A stretch of DNA of 11,396 bases, taken from NCBI GenBank assembly GCA_030038695.1, contig JASHSN010000475.1:1-11396 (forward strand). Direction: 5' to 3'. Both the position numbers and the translations under genes were made by a program. Shown here piece after piece: positions 1 through 6,185 of the stretch (position 1 is its first letter; each line of letters starts with the position of its first letter). The notes under the pieces were generated by a model. That model did not search any database, had not been told where the DNA came from, and saw nothing but the letters and a program-made list of their open reading frames with translations. The DNA comes from Nitrososphaeraceae archaeon. Its GTDB lineage: Archaea; Thermoproteota; Nitrososphaeria; Nitrososphaerales; Nitrososphaeraceae.

Positions 1-1
1 A

Positions 2-235
2 TTAAGAAAAGAACCCCTCATCGCTGGTCTGATTGTAGGGATAGTTTCAGGAATTCTTATGGTCGAGTATGTCAACCACTTTGGAGCACTAACTTCATCA
101 CTTTTTAATATGCCAATTTTTGGTTCACTATACGTTGCTGTCGTTGCACTGGCGTTCAACGTGATAATATCATTTGGTGGGAGTTTTATTATGAATAGAA
201 AAAGATCCATAGTGCTTCAAACAAAAAAACAATAA
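2..235 (+). CDS. C-terminal end of a membrane transporter, possibly sodium:solute symporter family (partial)
   Basis: This open frame enters from the left edge and ends at TAA, giving 77 residues of a larger protein. Two hydrophobic segments are visible (about residues 7-25 and 41-64), separated by a short polar loop. They are followed by a basic cytoplasmic tail rich in Arg, Lys and Gln, a usual end for a multi-pass inner-membrane protein under the positive-inside rule. The pattern of a 'LIAGLIVGIVSGI' helix, a short loop and a final helix ending in Asn-Arg-Lys-Arg reminds me of the C-terminus of archaeal sodium:solute symporters. That family call is recall, not proof; other multi-pass permeases are possible. 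The substrate cannot be judged from this fragment. Confidence 0.6.
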   Translation, partial: LRKEPLIAGLIVGIVSGILMVEYVNHFGALTSSLFNMPIFGSLYVAVVALAFNVIISFGGSFIMNRKRSIVLQTKKQ

Positions 236-264
236 TTGCTTCAACACCGATACTTGTATTTTGC

Positions 265-272
265 ATTTAAAC
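265..272 (+). promoter_or_regulatory. TATA-like box for the candidate ncRNA
   Basis: The sequence ATTTAAAC is centred about 27-32 bases before the 5' end of the long closing stem at 301-303. That is the spacing expected between an archaeal TATA box and a transcription start. No start codon with a convincing frame follows, so the promoter would drive an RNA gene. Confidence 0.35.
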
Positions 273-300
273 TCTCCACAACAATCTACGGTGTAATAAA

Positions 301-460
301 GCGCAGATGCCGGGTTAGTCTAAAGCCTGGTCGCATATCAAAGACATATCTACAGGGGACAATACAACGAGCTGCTTGCATTTGTCCTCGTACTCGTGCC
401 GCTGACTGTGCGACAAGATCTACTCCTTCCCTCCCCCTGTGAACCCGCAGAGCATCTGTT
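301..460 (+). ncRNA. Candidate structured non-coding RNA of about 160 nt
   Basis: The segment is about 53% GC by my count, clearly above its AT-rich surroundings. Its ends pair: 303-310 (GCAGATGC) with 452-459 (GCATCTGT; one G-U pair), stacking on 311-316 (CGGGTT) with 442-447 (AACCCG) across a 4-nt bulge. Next to that, 352-358 (ACAGGGG) pairs with 434-440 (CCCCTGT). Local hairpins include 358-362 with 382-386 and 394-399 with 408-413. A TATA-like box lies at the right distance upstream and a T-rich stretch follows at 459-473. I do not recognise tRNA, 5S, SRP or RNase P signatures (no T-arm GTTCRA, no RNase P conserved core). The strand is inferred from the TATA box; the reverse strand can fold too. 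Family unknown. Confidence 0.4.
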
Positions 461-484
461 GTTTCTATATTTTGAGCAAAAAAT

Positions 485-492
485 CTTTAAGA
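485..492 (+). promoter_or_regulatory. TATA-like box of the 513 gene
   Basis: TCTTTAAG lies with its centre about 24 bases before the ATG at 513. This fits a leaderless archaeal transcript and supports that ATG over the downstream in-frame ATG at 576. Confidence 0.4.
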
Positions 493-512
493 ATTAAAAA
501 CATCCTTATCAT

Positions 513-857
513 ATGAGCTTACCAATTTTTGCAATATGGGGGTGTATCCCAGAACTTACCAAGGACTGTGTTGATATGACAAATTCGTCGAGTACTTATT
601 TGGGGATAGTGGGAGGCGCTGCAATAGGAGCGGCAATCAGCTGGTGGATATATAATAGACAGATGAAAATTACACGAGCACTAGACTATCTTTTACAGAG
701 GATAAAGAAAGTTGAAGAGGATAATAGGAAAGTCCTCTCGCACATAGAACAGTTCACGAGGTATCATAATACTGTCCTGGAAAAAATTATTCACATGAAT
801 GAAAGAATACTCTCGCTGCAAACAAAAATTGAGTCTATGACTGGGAAGAAGGGCTAG
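513..857 (+). CDS. Small membrane-anchored coiled-coil protein, unknown function
   Basis: The 114-residue product has one strong hydrophobic segment (about residues 29-48, Gly/Ala-rich and ending Trp-Trp-Ile-Tyr). It is followed by a Lys/Arg-containing, heptad-like region from about residue 57 to 110, predicted as a cytoplasmic coiled coil. The layout suggests a single-pass membrane protein that oligomerises or tethers a partner at the membrane. An in-frame ATG at 576 would give a 93-residue form that keeps both elements. I prefer 513 because of the TATA-like box before it. It stands alone, convergent with the minus-strand gene ending at 968. I do not recognise the family. Confidence 0.7.
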   Translation: MSLPIFAIWGCIPELTKDCVDMTNSSSTYLGIVGGAAIGAAISWWIYNRQMKITRALDYLLQRIKKVEEDNRKVLSHIEQFTRYHNTVLEKIIHMNERILSLQTKIESMTGKKG

Positions 858-967
858 GATAGTATTTACATAATTCGCAACTCACGATAATCTCTTGGCC
901 CTGTGATCTTTACTAGACCGGAGGATAAAGTAGTGTAATGATGTGGACTAGTTTCGACCATGATGTT

Positions 968-1561
968 CTATTCATACCATGAATGAGAGCGTGGAACATC
1001 CTCTAGTTTTATGACCAAAGTATTCTCCGTATAGTCGAAGCTAGTCTTAACACCTAAATCATGAAAAACACTTTCGTAAAAATCCTTAAAATATATGGAC
1101 CACTTTCCTCCCATATCATGCTGCATAACTAGCTCAATCTTGTCATCTTGTCTGAATTCTGTCAGATTAAAACCAGATCTTTCGCAACGACCCCTGATCA
1201 TTGAAAGCCAGGTATCGAGAGTGTGTTTTCCTTTCATGTAAAGATCCATCTCCTTGGACATTGGTTTGGATAATTTTGACATTATGTTTGAAATCTTGTC
1301 AATATCTACCTCCTTTATGAGCTCAATCAAAAATTTTTTCGGCATGAGCGCCCATCCAGCCTGTGGGGCATTTAATTCCCATTGAATATAAGAATCAAGG
1401 ATATTGTTGACCAGGAGATTCAGACTTGTCTTTTTCCTTTTTGCAAGATTTCTTATCTTATCCAGCGTGTCTTTGTTCACTCTGAAGGTTATGGTTCCAG
1501 TATTCCTATTCGTATCCAATTTGGCGATATTAAATATATTATAGATTAGAATGTTGTGCAT
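968..1561 (-). CDS. Ribbon-helix-helix protein with C-terminal putative sensor domain
   Basis: From the ATG at 1561 the product has 197 residues. Residues about 22-62 form a ribbon-helix-helix (MetJ/Arc-type) unit: a basic beta-strand (TGTITFRV), a first helix (KDTLDKIRNLAKRKK) and a second helix beginning SLNLLVNNIL. The rest (about 63-197) ends with a pattern like 'MQHDMGGKWSIYFKDFYESV', which I associate with a paralogous Nitrososphaerota family and which loosely recalls V4R/TRAPP-like ligand domains. The likely role is a DNA-binding regulator with a sensing domain; the ligand is unknown. The frame stays open to 1732. The 1561 start is favoured by a TATA-like box about 27 bases before it and because the next 57 residues look non-coding. 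A TTG at 1519 directly before the RHH is another option. Confidence 0.8.
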   Translation of the reverse strand: MHNILIYNIFNIAKLDTNRNTGTITFRVNKDTLDKIRNLAKRKKTSLNLLVNNILDSYIQWELNAPQAGWALMPKKFLIELIKEVDIDKISNIMSKLSKPMSKEMDLYMKGKHTLDTWLSMIRGRCERSGFNLTEFRQDDKIELVMQHDMGGKWSIYFKDFYESVFHDLGVKTSFDYTENTLVIKLEDVPRSHSWYE

Positions 1562-1582
1562 TGTACCCAACTCACCGTACGA

Positions 1583-1591
1583 CTTTGTATA
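1583..1591 (-). promoter_or_regulatory. TATA-like box of the ribbon-helix-helix gene
   Basis: On the minus strand TTATACAAA is centred about 26 bases before the ATG at 1561, pointing to a leaderless transcript. A second AT-rich element (TATAATATATTT, 1532-1543 minus) lies inside the gene and would instead suit a start near the TTG at 1519. Confidence 0.4.
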
Positions 1592-1766
1592 ACACCGTTG
1601 ATAGATGGGATAAGCAGATAAGGAGACGATATATCGCTGCAACCCGTAGATCTGTGTATAATAAGTAGTCTTTGAATATGGACGAGCGATCGGATAAATT
1701 GTAACTTCCATATCAATCGTCATGGTCAACACCTACCTACGAATTCAGGATATGGATTCGGATCGA

Positions 1767-1792
1767 AACAGAGATCCGTGTGAACAGAGATC
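1767..1792. repeat. Direct repeat AACAGAGATC x2, possible operator
   Basis: Two exact copies of AACAGAGATC start at 1767 and 1783, a 16-base period. They lie between the divergent promoters of the ribbon-helix-helix gene and the small gene at 1873. RHH proteins often bind tandem short sites, so autoregulation is possible but not shown. Confidence 0.35.
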
Positions 1793-1822
1793 TATTTCAG
1801 ATGATAAATAATCGTCACACTT

Positions 1823-1840
1823 AGTGCATTTGGTTGCACT
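1823..1840. promoter_or_regulatory. Inverted repeat AGTGCA-N6-TGCACT
   Basis: A perfect 6-bp inverted repeat with a 6-base spacer sits just upstream of the TATA-like stretch TTATATCA (1854-1861) of the gene at 1873. The position suits an operator or an upstream activator site. Confidence 0.3.
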
Positions 1841-1872
1841 GTAAACCTGTTTCTTATATCATTTAGACCTTC

Positions 1873-2139
1873 ATGTCGAGTATGAAAGAAAGAAATCCTA
1901 CTAATGAACAAGAAGGAATAGCAGTTGAAGCTCCTATAACAATACAAATACTGTCGTCCGCTGAGAATACTTATTTGTTACAGAGTCGCCTCAAAGACAT
2001 ACTTGTAGATGCGTCAGGCTGTTGTGAATACATGGGTTACGTAGACCAGAATGGATATATGCGAATGAAGATAGAATGCGTCGTGAGTGGTCAGGAAAAA
2101 CAACTGAGTTGGCATCAACTAATTGAATTGCCAATGTAG
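1873..2139 (+). CDS. Small protein of unknown function
   Basis: The product is 88 residues, mildly acidic, with no signal peptide or membrane segment. After a polar Glu/Asn-rich N-terminus (1-18), the rest reads like a compact alpha/beta fold: strand ITIQILSS, helix around 33-46, then two strands around YMGYVDQNGY and RMKIECVV. A Cys-Cys pair is at 49-50 and a third Cys is at about 69. The ATG at 1882 is an alternative start: the TATA-like TTATATCA is centred about 25 bases before it, closer to the leaderless spacing. The stop codon falls within an 11-base motif (TGCCAATGTAG) that is repeated 17 bases later. Family not recognised. Confidence 0.65.
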   Translation: MSSMKERNPTNEQEGIAVEAPITIQILSSAENTYLLQSRLKDILVDASGCCEYMGYVDQNGYMRMKIECVVSGQEKQLSWHQLIELPM

Positions 2140-2156
2140 GTAGTCTGCCAATGTAG
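2129..2156. repeat. Direct repeat TGCCAATGTAG x2 spanning the stop of the 1873 gene
   Basis: Exact 11-base copies start at 2129 and 2146. The first contains the gene's stop codon. It looks like a small tandem duplication at the 3' end of the gene. Confidence 0.5.
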
Positions 2157-2221
2157 AAGAAATCATGACAATAGTATGCTATGCTAATGCGGTTCAGTTT
2201 GGAGCACTAAAATGATTGATG

Positions 2222-2414
2222 ATGTTAGATAATCCAGAGGATGAGGATATTGAAGAAGCGGAGGGGATTGAAGAAACTCCGGCTGTCAAGCGTTACTTGC
2301 AACGAGTAAAAGCTGTTTTTGGAGATATCGAGGAGAAGGAGAAGAAGAAGGACGGAAACAGATGAGCCAACTCCCATCGGCAGCAGTAGTAGTTCCAGCA
2401 ATGTTTCTGAGTAG
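2222..2414 (+). pseudogene. Small acidic/charged protein, apparently frame-disrupted
   Basis: From ATG 2222 the frame reads 47 residues, starting MLDNPEDEDIEEAEG, continuing through KRYLQRVKAVFGDIEEK and stopping at TGA 2363-2365. Glu/Lys-rich composition and third-base pattern look coding. After the Lys run, the +1 frame (codons from 2352) continues naturally as TETDEPTPIGSSSSSNVSE and stops at TAG 2412-2414. One extra base in the purine run near 2345-2352 would join the two. The unshifted 47-residue protein could also be the real product. No clear TATA or ribosome site was seen. A terminator-like hairpin overlaps the second stop. The disruption is inferred from composition only; the family is not recognised. 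Confidence 0.4.
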
Positions 2415-2440
2415 TCCAATGGACTACCACTTTTTTTCTT
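2411..2440 (+). terminator. Hairpin plus T-tract terminator
   Basis: A perfect 7-bp stem (GTAGTCC / GGACTAC, 3-base loop, 2411-2427) is followed after three bases by seven T residues and then CTT. T-tracts end archaeal transcripts, and the hairpin is an added feature. It would end the transcript of the small gene at 2222. Confidence 0.5.
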
Positions 2441-2489
2441 ACCAGAAGTCGGCTGATTCTTTACCAAATCTTACATGCCATCCCTGTTC

Positions 2490-2544
2490 TAGCATAGGGA
2501 CTATAGCGAAGTATGTAAGTTATGATTATATTGGCACTATGCTA
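2490..2544. repeat. Long-spaced inverted repeat TAGCATAG / CTATGCTA
   Basis: Perfect 8-bp arms at 2490-2497 and 2537-2544 are separated by 39 bases. The arm CTATGCTA also occurs at 2179-2186, upstream of the 2222 gene. No gene is supported here. Function unknown. Confidence 0.3.
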
Positions 2545-2653
2545 AGCAAAAAGCGACTACAAAGAAATCAAAGATAGCGATTCAACCCTTTTTATCTCCA
2601 CACACGCACTGCCTCTGATTATTTGTGTCCTACTAATCCCTGAATATTCTTAG

Positions 2654-2896
2654 TTATCCATAATCATAGGTCAGCTCATTATGCAGGAGTAGTCTAATTA
2701 TGGACTTGGTAATAGTAGGTATGTTCTGTTCCATCTTTTCCAATCCAACAAATAGTGTATTTCTATCAGGTAAGGGAAAAACTAGGGCATGCAAGTCATC
2801 GAAATCAACGTAGAAGTGACGCAGCAATCCCAGTTTTGGTGAGAATTTGTAAAGGGGGGACGCTGCATGGTTAACTGATCTTACTAAATCACCCAT
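2654..2896 (-). CDS. Conserved-looking small protein, probably with damaged 5' end
   Basis: The 80 residues from ATG 2896 read like a real alpha/beta protein (KLGLLRHFYVDFDDLHALVF, then PLPDRNTLFVGLEK and a final helix). The frame continues upstream without a stop to 2950 and gives sensible sequence before the Met (ARFGPHTPFLTEM). The true protein therefore probably starts further upstream, but no ATG, GTG or TTG exists in that stretch before a TAG at 2951-2953. A TATA-like box on the minus strand (TATTATAAAC, 2975-2984) would place transcription start near 2953. The 5' part may be lost to a frameshift or decay. The arrangement of a strand, 'PLPDxxTLFVGLE' and a terminal helix loosely recalls roadblock/profilin-like small proteins of this phylum; this is weak. 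Confidence 0.5.
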   Translation of the reverse strand: MGDLVRSVNHAASPLYKFSPKLGLLRHFYVDFDDLHALVFPLPDRNTLFVGLEKMEQNIPTITKSIIRLLLHNELTYDYG

Positions 2897-3042
2897 CTCT
2901 GTAAGGAATGGAGTATGGGGACCGAACCTAGCAAGAAAACAACAGTAAATCTACTCTCCTGTAAACATATCCAGTTTATAATATGTCCACCACAAAGCAG
3001 TAGTTATAACACGAGGCTACTAACTAACGGACATCCTGCAAA

Positions 3043-3050
3043 AATTATAT
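3043..3050 (+). promoter_or_regulatory. TATA-like box of the 3075 gene
   Basis: AATTATAT is centred about 28 bases before ATG 3075, consistent with a leaderless transcript and with that start codon. Confidence 0.45.
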
Positions 3051-3074
3051 GTGTTTTACTCACAGTGCAATTAG

Positions 3075-3414
3075 ATGAAGAAAGAATGCATCATTTCAAG
3101 AATTGAAGCATCTCAAGACGTAAGCCCTTACGTTTATGTTACATTTTCTGATCCAAATGATTACAAACCTGGTGCCGGAAAGCCCCTGGATCCGTTTGGT
3201 ATGAAGGTGATGGCATTTACGTCGCCAGAGGATTTGATGAAAAATTTGCCAAAGGTTATAGGAAACATGTCTAAAGCCATGACAAGGAGGCGGCTTTCCT
3301 ACGGATTCTCCTACGTTCAGAATCAGTATGAGAGAGTACGAGGATATGTCCATAAAAGTTGGTGATAAGATCACCATAGAAATTAACAAATCCGACAGCA
3401 GCAGTGGCAGATAG
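3075..3414 (+). CDS. Conserved-looking protein requiring a +1 frameshift near 3288-3297
   Basis: The 0 frame starts at ATG 3075, just after a TATA-like box, and runs 96 residues to TGA 3363-3365. Residues 1-71 look natural (YVYVTFSDPNDY, KVMAFTSPEDLMKNLPK), but the last 25 are Arg/Tyr-rich and unconvincing. The +1 frame from 3289 instead gives GGFPTDSPTFRISMREYEDM, then SIKVGDKITIEINKSDSSSGR to TAG 3412-3414, a well-formed C-terminus with a beta-strand pair typical of small beta-barrel ends. The intact protein would be about 112 residues. The junction reads AGG AGG CGG CTT TCC, which has the layout of the bacterial prfB +1 slip site, but a simple one-base insertion (or sequencing error) explains it too. 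Cellular role unknown. Confidence 0.65.
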
Positions 3415-3487
3415 GATTAGACCGAAAAAATCTTTTTGGCATTATTTCCCACGTCTGAACAAAATGACACAGAAGGCGAGTTGAATT

Positions 3488-3664
3488 ATGTTTGAACCCA
3501 GAATCAAGATAAAAAAAGGAAATAGTTTTCGTATCACAATTCCAATGTCTATTGCAAAGGAGCTAAAGTGGAAGCAGGGTGATATACTACGCCTGAGTTT
3601 AGATAAAGATAAGCTAATACTTCGGAAGGATAAGCGCCGTCGGTCTATAAAAGTGGATCTATAG
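3488..3664 (+). CDS. SpoVT-AbrB domain DNA-binding protein (58 aa)
   Basis: This short gene encodes a swapped-hairpin AbrB/MazE-type DNA-binding domain that fills almost the whole protein. The signature is visible from residue 6: basic strand IKIKKGNSFRITIPMSI, helix AKELKWK, turn QGD, then strands ILRLSLDKDKLILRK. It closes with a very basic tail (KDKRRRSIKVDL). Such proteins dimerise and act as transition-state-type regulators or as antitoxins. No toxin gene lies beside it, so a stand-alone regulator is more likely. A TGA six bases upstream in the same frame fixes the start at 3488. It lies 73 bases after the 3075-3414 gene, possibly co-transcribed with it. Confidence 0.85.
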   Translation: MFEPRIKIKKGNSFRITIPMSIAKELKWKQGDILRLSLDKDKLILRKDKRRRSIKVDL

Positions 3665-3903
3665 AAGCCCACTTATAGAGCTAGCAAGATTTTATATCAT
3701 TATACCTCGTTTATGCCCGAACGTTGAGTGTCGCTAAATCCTGTTCCTGATTCTTTTTGTTTTCGCGCATTCTCAGCGTTAATTAGATCTGATACATATA
3801 CAAAAAAGAAGTAGGAAAGTAACCCATGCGGGTAAGAAAATTGTTACCTATGTGCGTAAAAACAACGTCTAGTTAACTTTGTTGTTAAATTACGTAAAAA
3901 ACC
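3665..3903. other. Intergenic region before the phosphatase gene
   Basis: No gene is supported. It contains the inverted repeat GGTAA-N8-TTACC (3831-3848) and two AT-rich TATA candidates near its right end: TTAAATTA around 3885-3892 and AATTATATT at 3904-3912. The first suits the TTG at 3916, the second the TTG at 3937. Confidence 0.4.
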
Positions 3904-3915
3904 AATTATATTACT

Positions 3916-5469
3916 TTGCTAGAGTATATTTCAGATTTGAAGGTATCAGTCGTTGACCTAGGTTTTAACTCTGCAAAATTAGTAAATTATCATGTGAACA
4001 CCAATAACAAATCGTTCAAGGCTTACCAACGAGAAGGAGAGAAAGTTAGACTTGGCGAAGATCTCCTTCCGTCTGGCATTCTTGGCAGGGAATCCATACA
4101 ACGCACAATTAATACCTTGAAATTGTTCCGTGATATAATTAATATCCAGTGCATAAAGTATGTACTATCTATTGCAACTAGTGCAGTAAGGGAGGCAAAG
4201 AATCAAAATGATTTTCTTGATGAAGTTCTTGTAAAGACAGGATTTCGTTTTAGAGTATTATCCGGGAGAGACGAAGCTCTATATTCTTATCTGGGAGCAC
4301 TCCAGTCGACACGTATACCTAGTACTCTTTTTTTTGATTTAGGTGGTGGGAGTTTGGAATTAGTATACACAGAAAATTTCAAGATTAAAAAATTCATTTC
4401 GTTACCTTTGGGGGCGCTAAGGCTAACACAAATCTTCAGTGGTAGTGGAGGAGGATATGGGAAGAAAGATTATGCCAGAATGGAACAACACATAACCGAT
4501 AAACTACCCGACAGAAAAATTCTTGATATCAACCCTGACACAACACTTGTGGGCGTAGGTGGAACATTACGCGCTATGGCAAGATACGATCAAGAAATAA
4601 GGAAGTACCCCCTTGATAAAATTCACAATTACAGAATAGGTTTAGACCATGTTCAATCAATTAATGGTATACTTCGTAAAATGACCTCATATGAGATTGC
4701 CAAGATTGATGCTGTGGGTAGCAATCGAGCAGAAACGATAACTGCCGGTTCATGTATAGTGAACGTTCTAGTGCGAAAGCTTGAATTTGAAAATATCTTG
4801 GTGAGTGCAAATGGACTTCGAGAAGGGATTCTATGCTCCTTCTTGCAATCTTCTAAACGATATTATTCACATAATATCAATCCAACACAAATTCAGAGAT
4901 ATGTCAAACACTGTTGCAAGCCAGAGAAAATCTCCGAATATAGTTATACGCTAGTCAGACCACTCTATGCTTCAGGACTCATTAAACAACGTGAATATGA
5001 AATCTTTGCTCATGCAATTAGGCAGATCTCCGTATTGCCTCATACCATAAATCTGCACAATCTTTTTTATATGATTATTGACGAAGACGACCCACGTCTC
5101 AGTCATCGAGAACAAACGATTTTGGCTATCTCAATAATTCGTACAATGAAAGCAAAGACAGCAAATTTGCTTTTCTCTAGATACAGATCGCTCATGCAGA
5201 CGCAGAATAGAAAATCTATCGAAAAAATTGCCGCTTGTCTTTCACTCTCGGAAATTCTTGAAAGGACTAAATTGAAGGTTAGATTTGTAAAATGTAATCA
5301 TAATGAAATCGTATTTACCTTTATACGAGTAAATAATAACCCTCTTCCTATAAGCCTGATAGAAAGTGCCTTGAAAAACTTTAAGGAAGCGTTTGAAATT
5401 CCTGTTAATTATTCTATTCCTCTCGTGTCCAACAGGGTCTTAGCTGGACTGCCAGTAGTTGGTGAGTAA
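3916..5469 (+). CDS. ppx: Ppx/GppA-family exopolyphosphatase / pppGpp phosphohydrolase
   Basis: The product (517 residues) is an ASKHA-fold phosphatase that trims inorganic polyphosphate from its end, or hydrolyses pppGpp; archaeal members are usually annotated as exopolyphosphatase. Motifs run in order: VVDLGFNSAKL (12-22, phosphate-1), IATSAVREAKN (86-96), VLSGRDEA (114-121, with the expected catalytic Glu at 120), FFDLGGGSLELVY (139-151, phosphate-2), LPLGALRL (163-170), VGVGGT (212-217), and VSANGLREGIL (296-306). The C-terminal region (about 320-517) corresponds to the HD-like domain of long Ppx proteins, but the usual His-Asp is His-Asn (381-382) and the other metal ligands are not obvious, so it is probably non-catalytic. 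Start is TTG 3916, or TTG 3937 seven residues in; both have a TATA-like box at about -28. It is monocistronic. Confidence 0.93.
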   Translation: MLEYISDLKVSVVDLGFNSAKLVNYHVNTNNKSFKAYQREGEKVRLGEDLLPSGILGRESIQRTINTLKLFRDIINIQCIKYVLSIATSAVREAKNQNDFLDEVLVKTGFRFRVLSGRDEALYSYLGALQSTRIPSTLFFDLGGGSLELVYTENFKIKKFISLPLGALRLTQIFSGSGGGYGKKDYARMEQHITDKLPDRKILDINPDTTLVGVGGTLRAMARYDQEIRKYPLDKIHNYRIGLDHVQSINGILRKMTSYEIAKIDAVGSNRAETITAGSCIVNVLVRKLEFENILVSANGLREGILCSFLQSSKRYYSHNINPTQIQRYVKHCCKPEKISEYSYTLVRPLYASGLIKQREYEIFAHAIRQISVLPHTINLHNLFYMIIDEDDPRLSHREQTILAISIIRTMKAKTANLLFSRYRSLMQTQNRKSIEKIAACLSLSEILERTKLKVRFVKCNHNEIVFTFIRVNNNPLPISLIESALKNFKEAFEIPVNYSIPLVSNRVLAGLPVVGE

Positions 5470-5784
5470 AGGAGTTCGTCGTAACTTCAATAGACATCAA
5501 TCCATTCCGGCGGCCCTCATTAGTATCTGTTCGATTGTGTAAACAACAAAGGGATATGCGAGTTGTCGGGTTTTTCTGGTCAGCGAAAGGGTTTGCGGTC
5601 ATTAACCAGTGGAAGCCTGATAATCATTTAAGGATTAAGGGCAGTTAGACTATAACCGCGGCTGCATTTTTGTTCAATCCTCTTCTGGTGACCAGGCCCC
5701 CCATTCCCGGTTGATGAAAATTGGAGTTATATGATTTGTTGTATGTTTCCTTAACGAATTTCGAATCTACTGGATTTACTCCAT
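5470..5784. other. Gene-free region downstream of ppx
   Basis: I find no convincing coding frame on either strand. Somewhat GC-rich patches occur near 5505-5515 and 5685-5710. The odd palindrome CTGGT-G-ACCAG lies at 5685-5695. The + frame around 5556-5645 is open for 30 codons from ATG 5556 but shows no recognisable protein features. Confidence 0.4.
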
Positions 5785-5985
5785 ATGCGTCTTAGCACGT
5801 CACGGCCCTTGACTACAGTAAACAGATTGAAGACTACTTCGTAGAATATTTGGTACTGTATGACTACCTAAATGAAGCACGTGATATAATTCAACGTTGA
5901 GGTAGATGTTGCTGAACTGGAGAAAGGTATTGACCAGAAAGATCCATCTCTGTTAGATCGTATTGCCAAAGACCCAGTTCTGTAA
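5785..5985 (+). pseudogene. Decayed small gene, two compensating frameshifts
   Basis: ATG 5785 opens a short frame that breaks. From 5811 a second frame reads a helical protein segment (DYSKQIEDYFVEYLVLYDYL, then NEARDIIQ) ending at TGA 5898-5900. From 5896 the original frame resumes as VEVDVAELEKGIDQKDPSLL, then DRIAKDPVL, and stops at TAA 5983-5985. Start and final stop are in the same frame, 66 codons apart, so one lost and one gained base would explain the break. The joined peptide has coding-like composition (amphipathic helices, acidic) and a natural end. I do not recognise the family. Real decay and sequencing indels are both possible. Minus-strand frames through the same region look less natural. 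Confidence 0.45.
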
Positions 5986-6131
5986 TTTCGGACGTAACTG
6001 GCTCTGCAGTAGTTGTCCCTACATAATAATATCGCGTATATGAATAACAAAAGGTTTCATATTTCCTGACATATTGGCAGAAGCATCCTTGTTCGCTTCG
6101 GGGATATTCAATCATAGGTACATATAGGTTA

Positions 6132-6160
6132 GTATTCTATAATGACTTATATTAGAATAC
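6132..6160 (+). promoter_or_regulatory. Promoter with perfect 8-bp inverted repeat around the TATA box
   Basis: GTATTCTA (6132-6139) and TAGAATAC (6153-6160) are exact inverted copies around a 13-base AT-rich core that holds the TATA-like TTATAT. The ATG at 6186 follows at a distance fitting a start about 7 bases before it. A repressor bound here would block TBP, so this is a good operator candidate. Confidence 0.45.
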
Positions 6161-6185
6161 GCGCGGAATATTTTCTGAAAGTGGG

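Noticed and set aside
236..442. Open frame of 68 codons starting at TTG
   Set aside because: It begins right after the transporter stop, uses a rare start, has Arg/Cys/Thr-rich unnatural composition and runs through the structured GC-rich segment.
1562..1732. 57-residue N-terminal extension of the ribbon-helix-helix gene
   Set aside because: Tyr/Thr-rich non-conserved-looking sequence, and a TATA-like box fits the ATG at 1561 instead.
2225..2467. Minus-strand open frame with long Leu runs
   Set aside because: The Leu runs are the complement of GAA/GAG/AAG repeats in the plus-strand acidic gene; a shadow.
2362..2577. Plus-strand 71-codon frame after the 2222 gene
   Set aside because: Although ATGA overlaps the upstream stop, it runs through a terminator hairpin and T-tract and has no natural protein character.
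2915..3106. Plus-strand frame between two genes
   Set aside because: It overlaps the promoter and start of the 3075 gene and has low-quality composition.
5654..5665. AACCGCGGCTGC, resembling the reverse complement of the bacterial 16S rRNA 530 loop
   Set aside because: The match ends after about 11 bases and no flanking rRNA is present; coincidence.
5868..6115. Two minus-strand frames opposite the decayed gene
   Set aside because: Tyr/Ser/Thr-rich composition and no promoter; the plus strand gives better protein-like segments.
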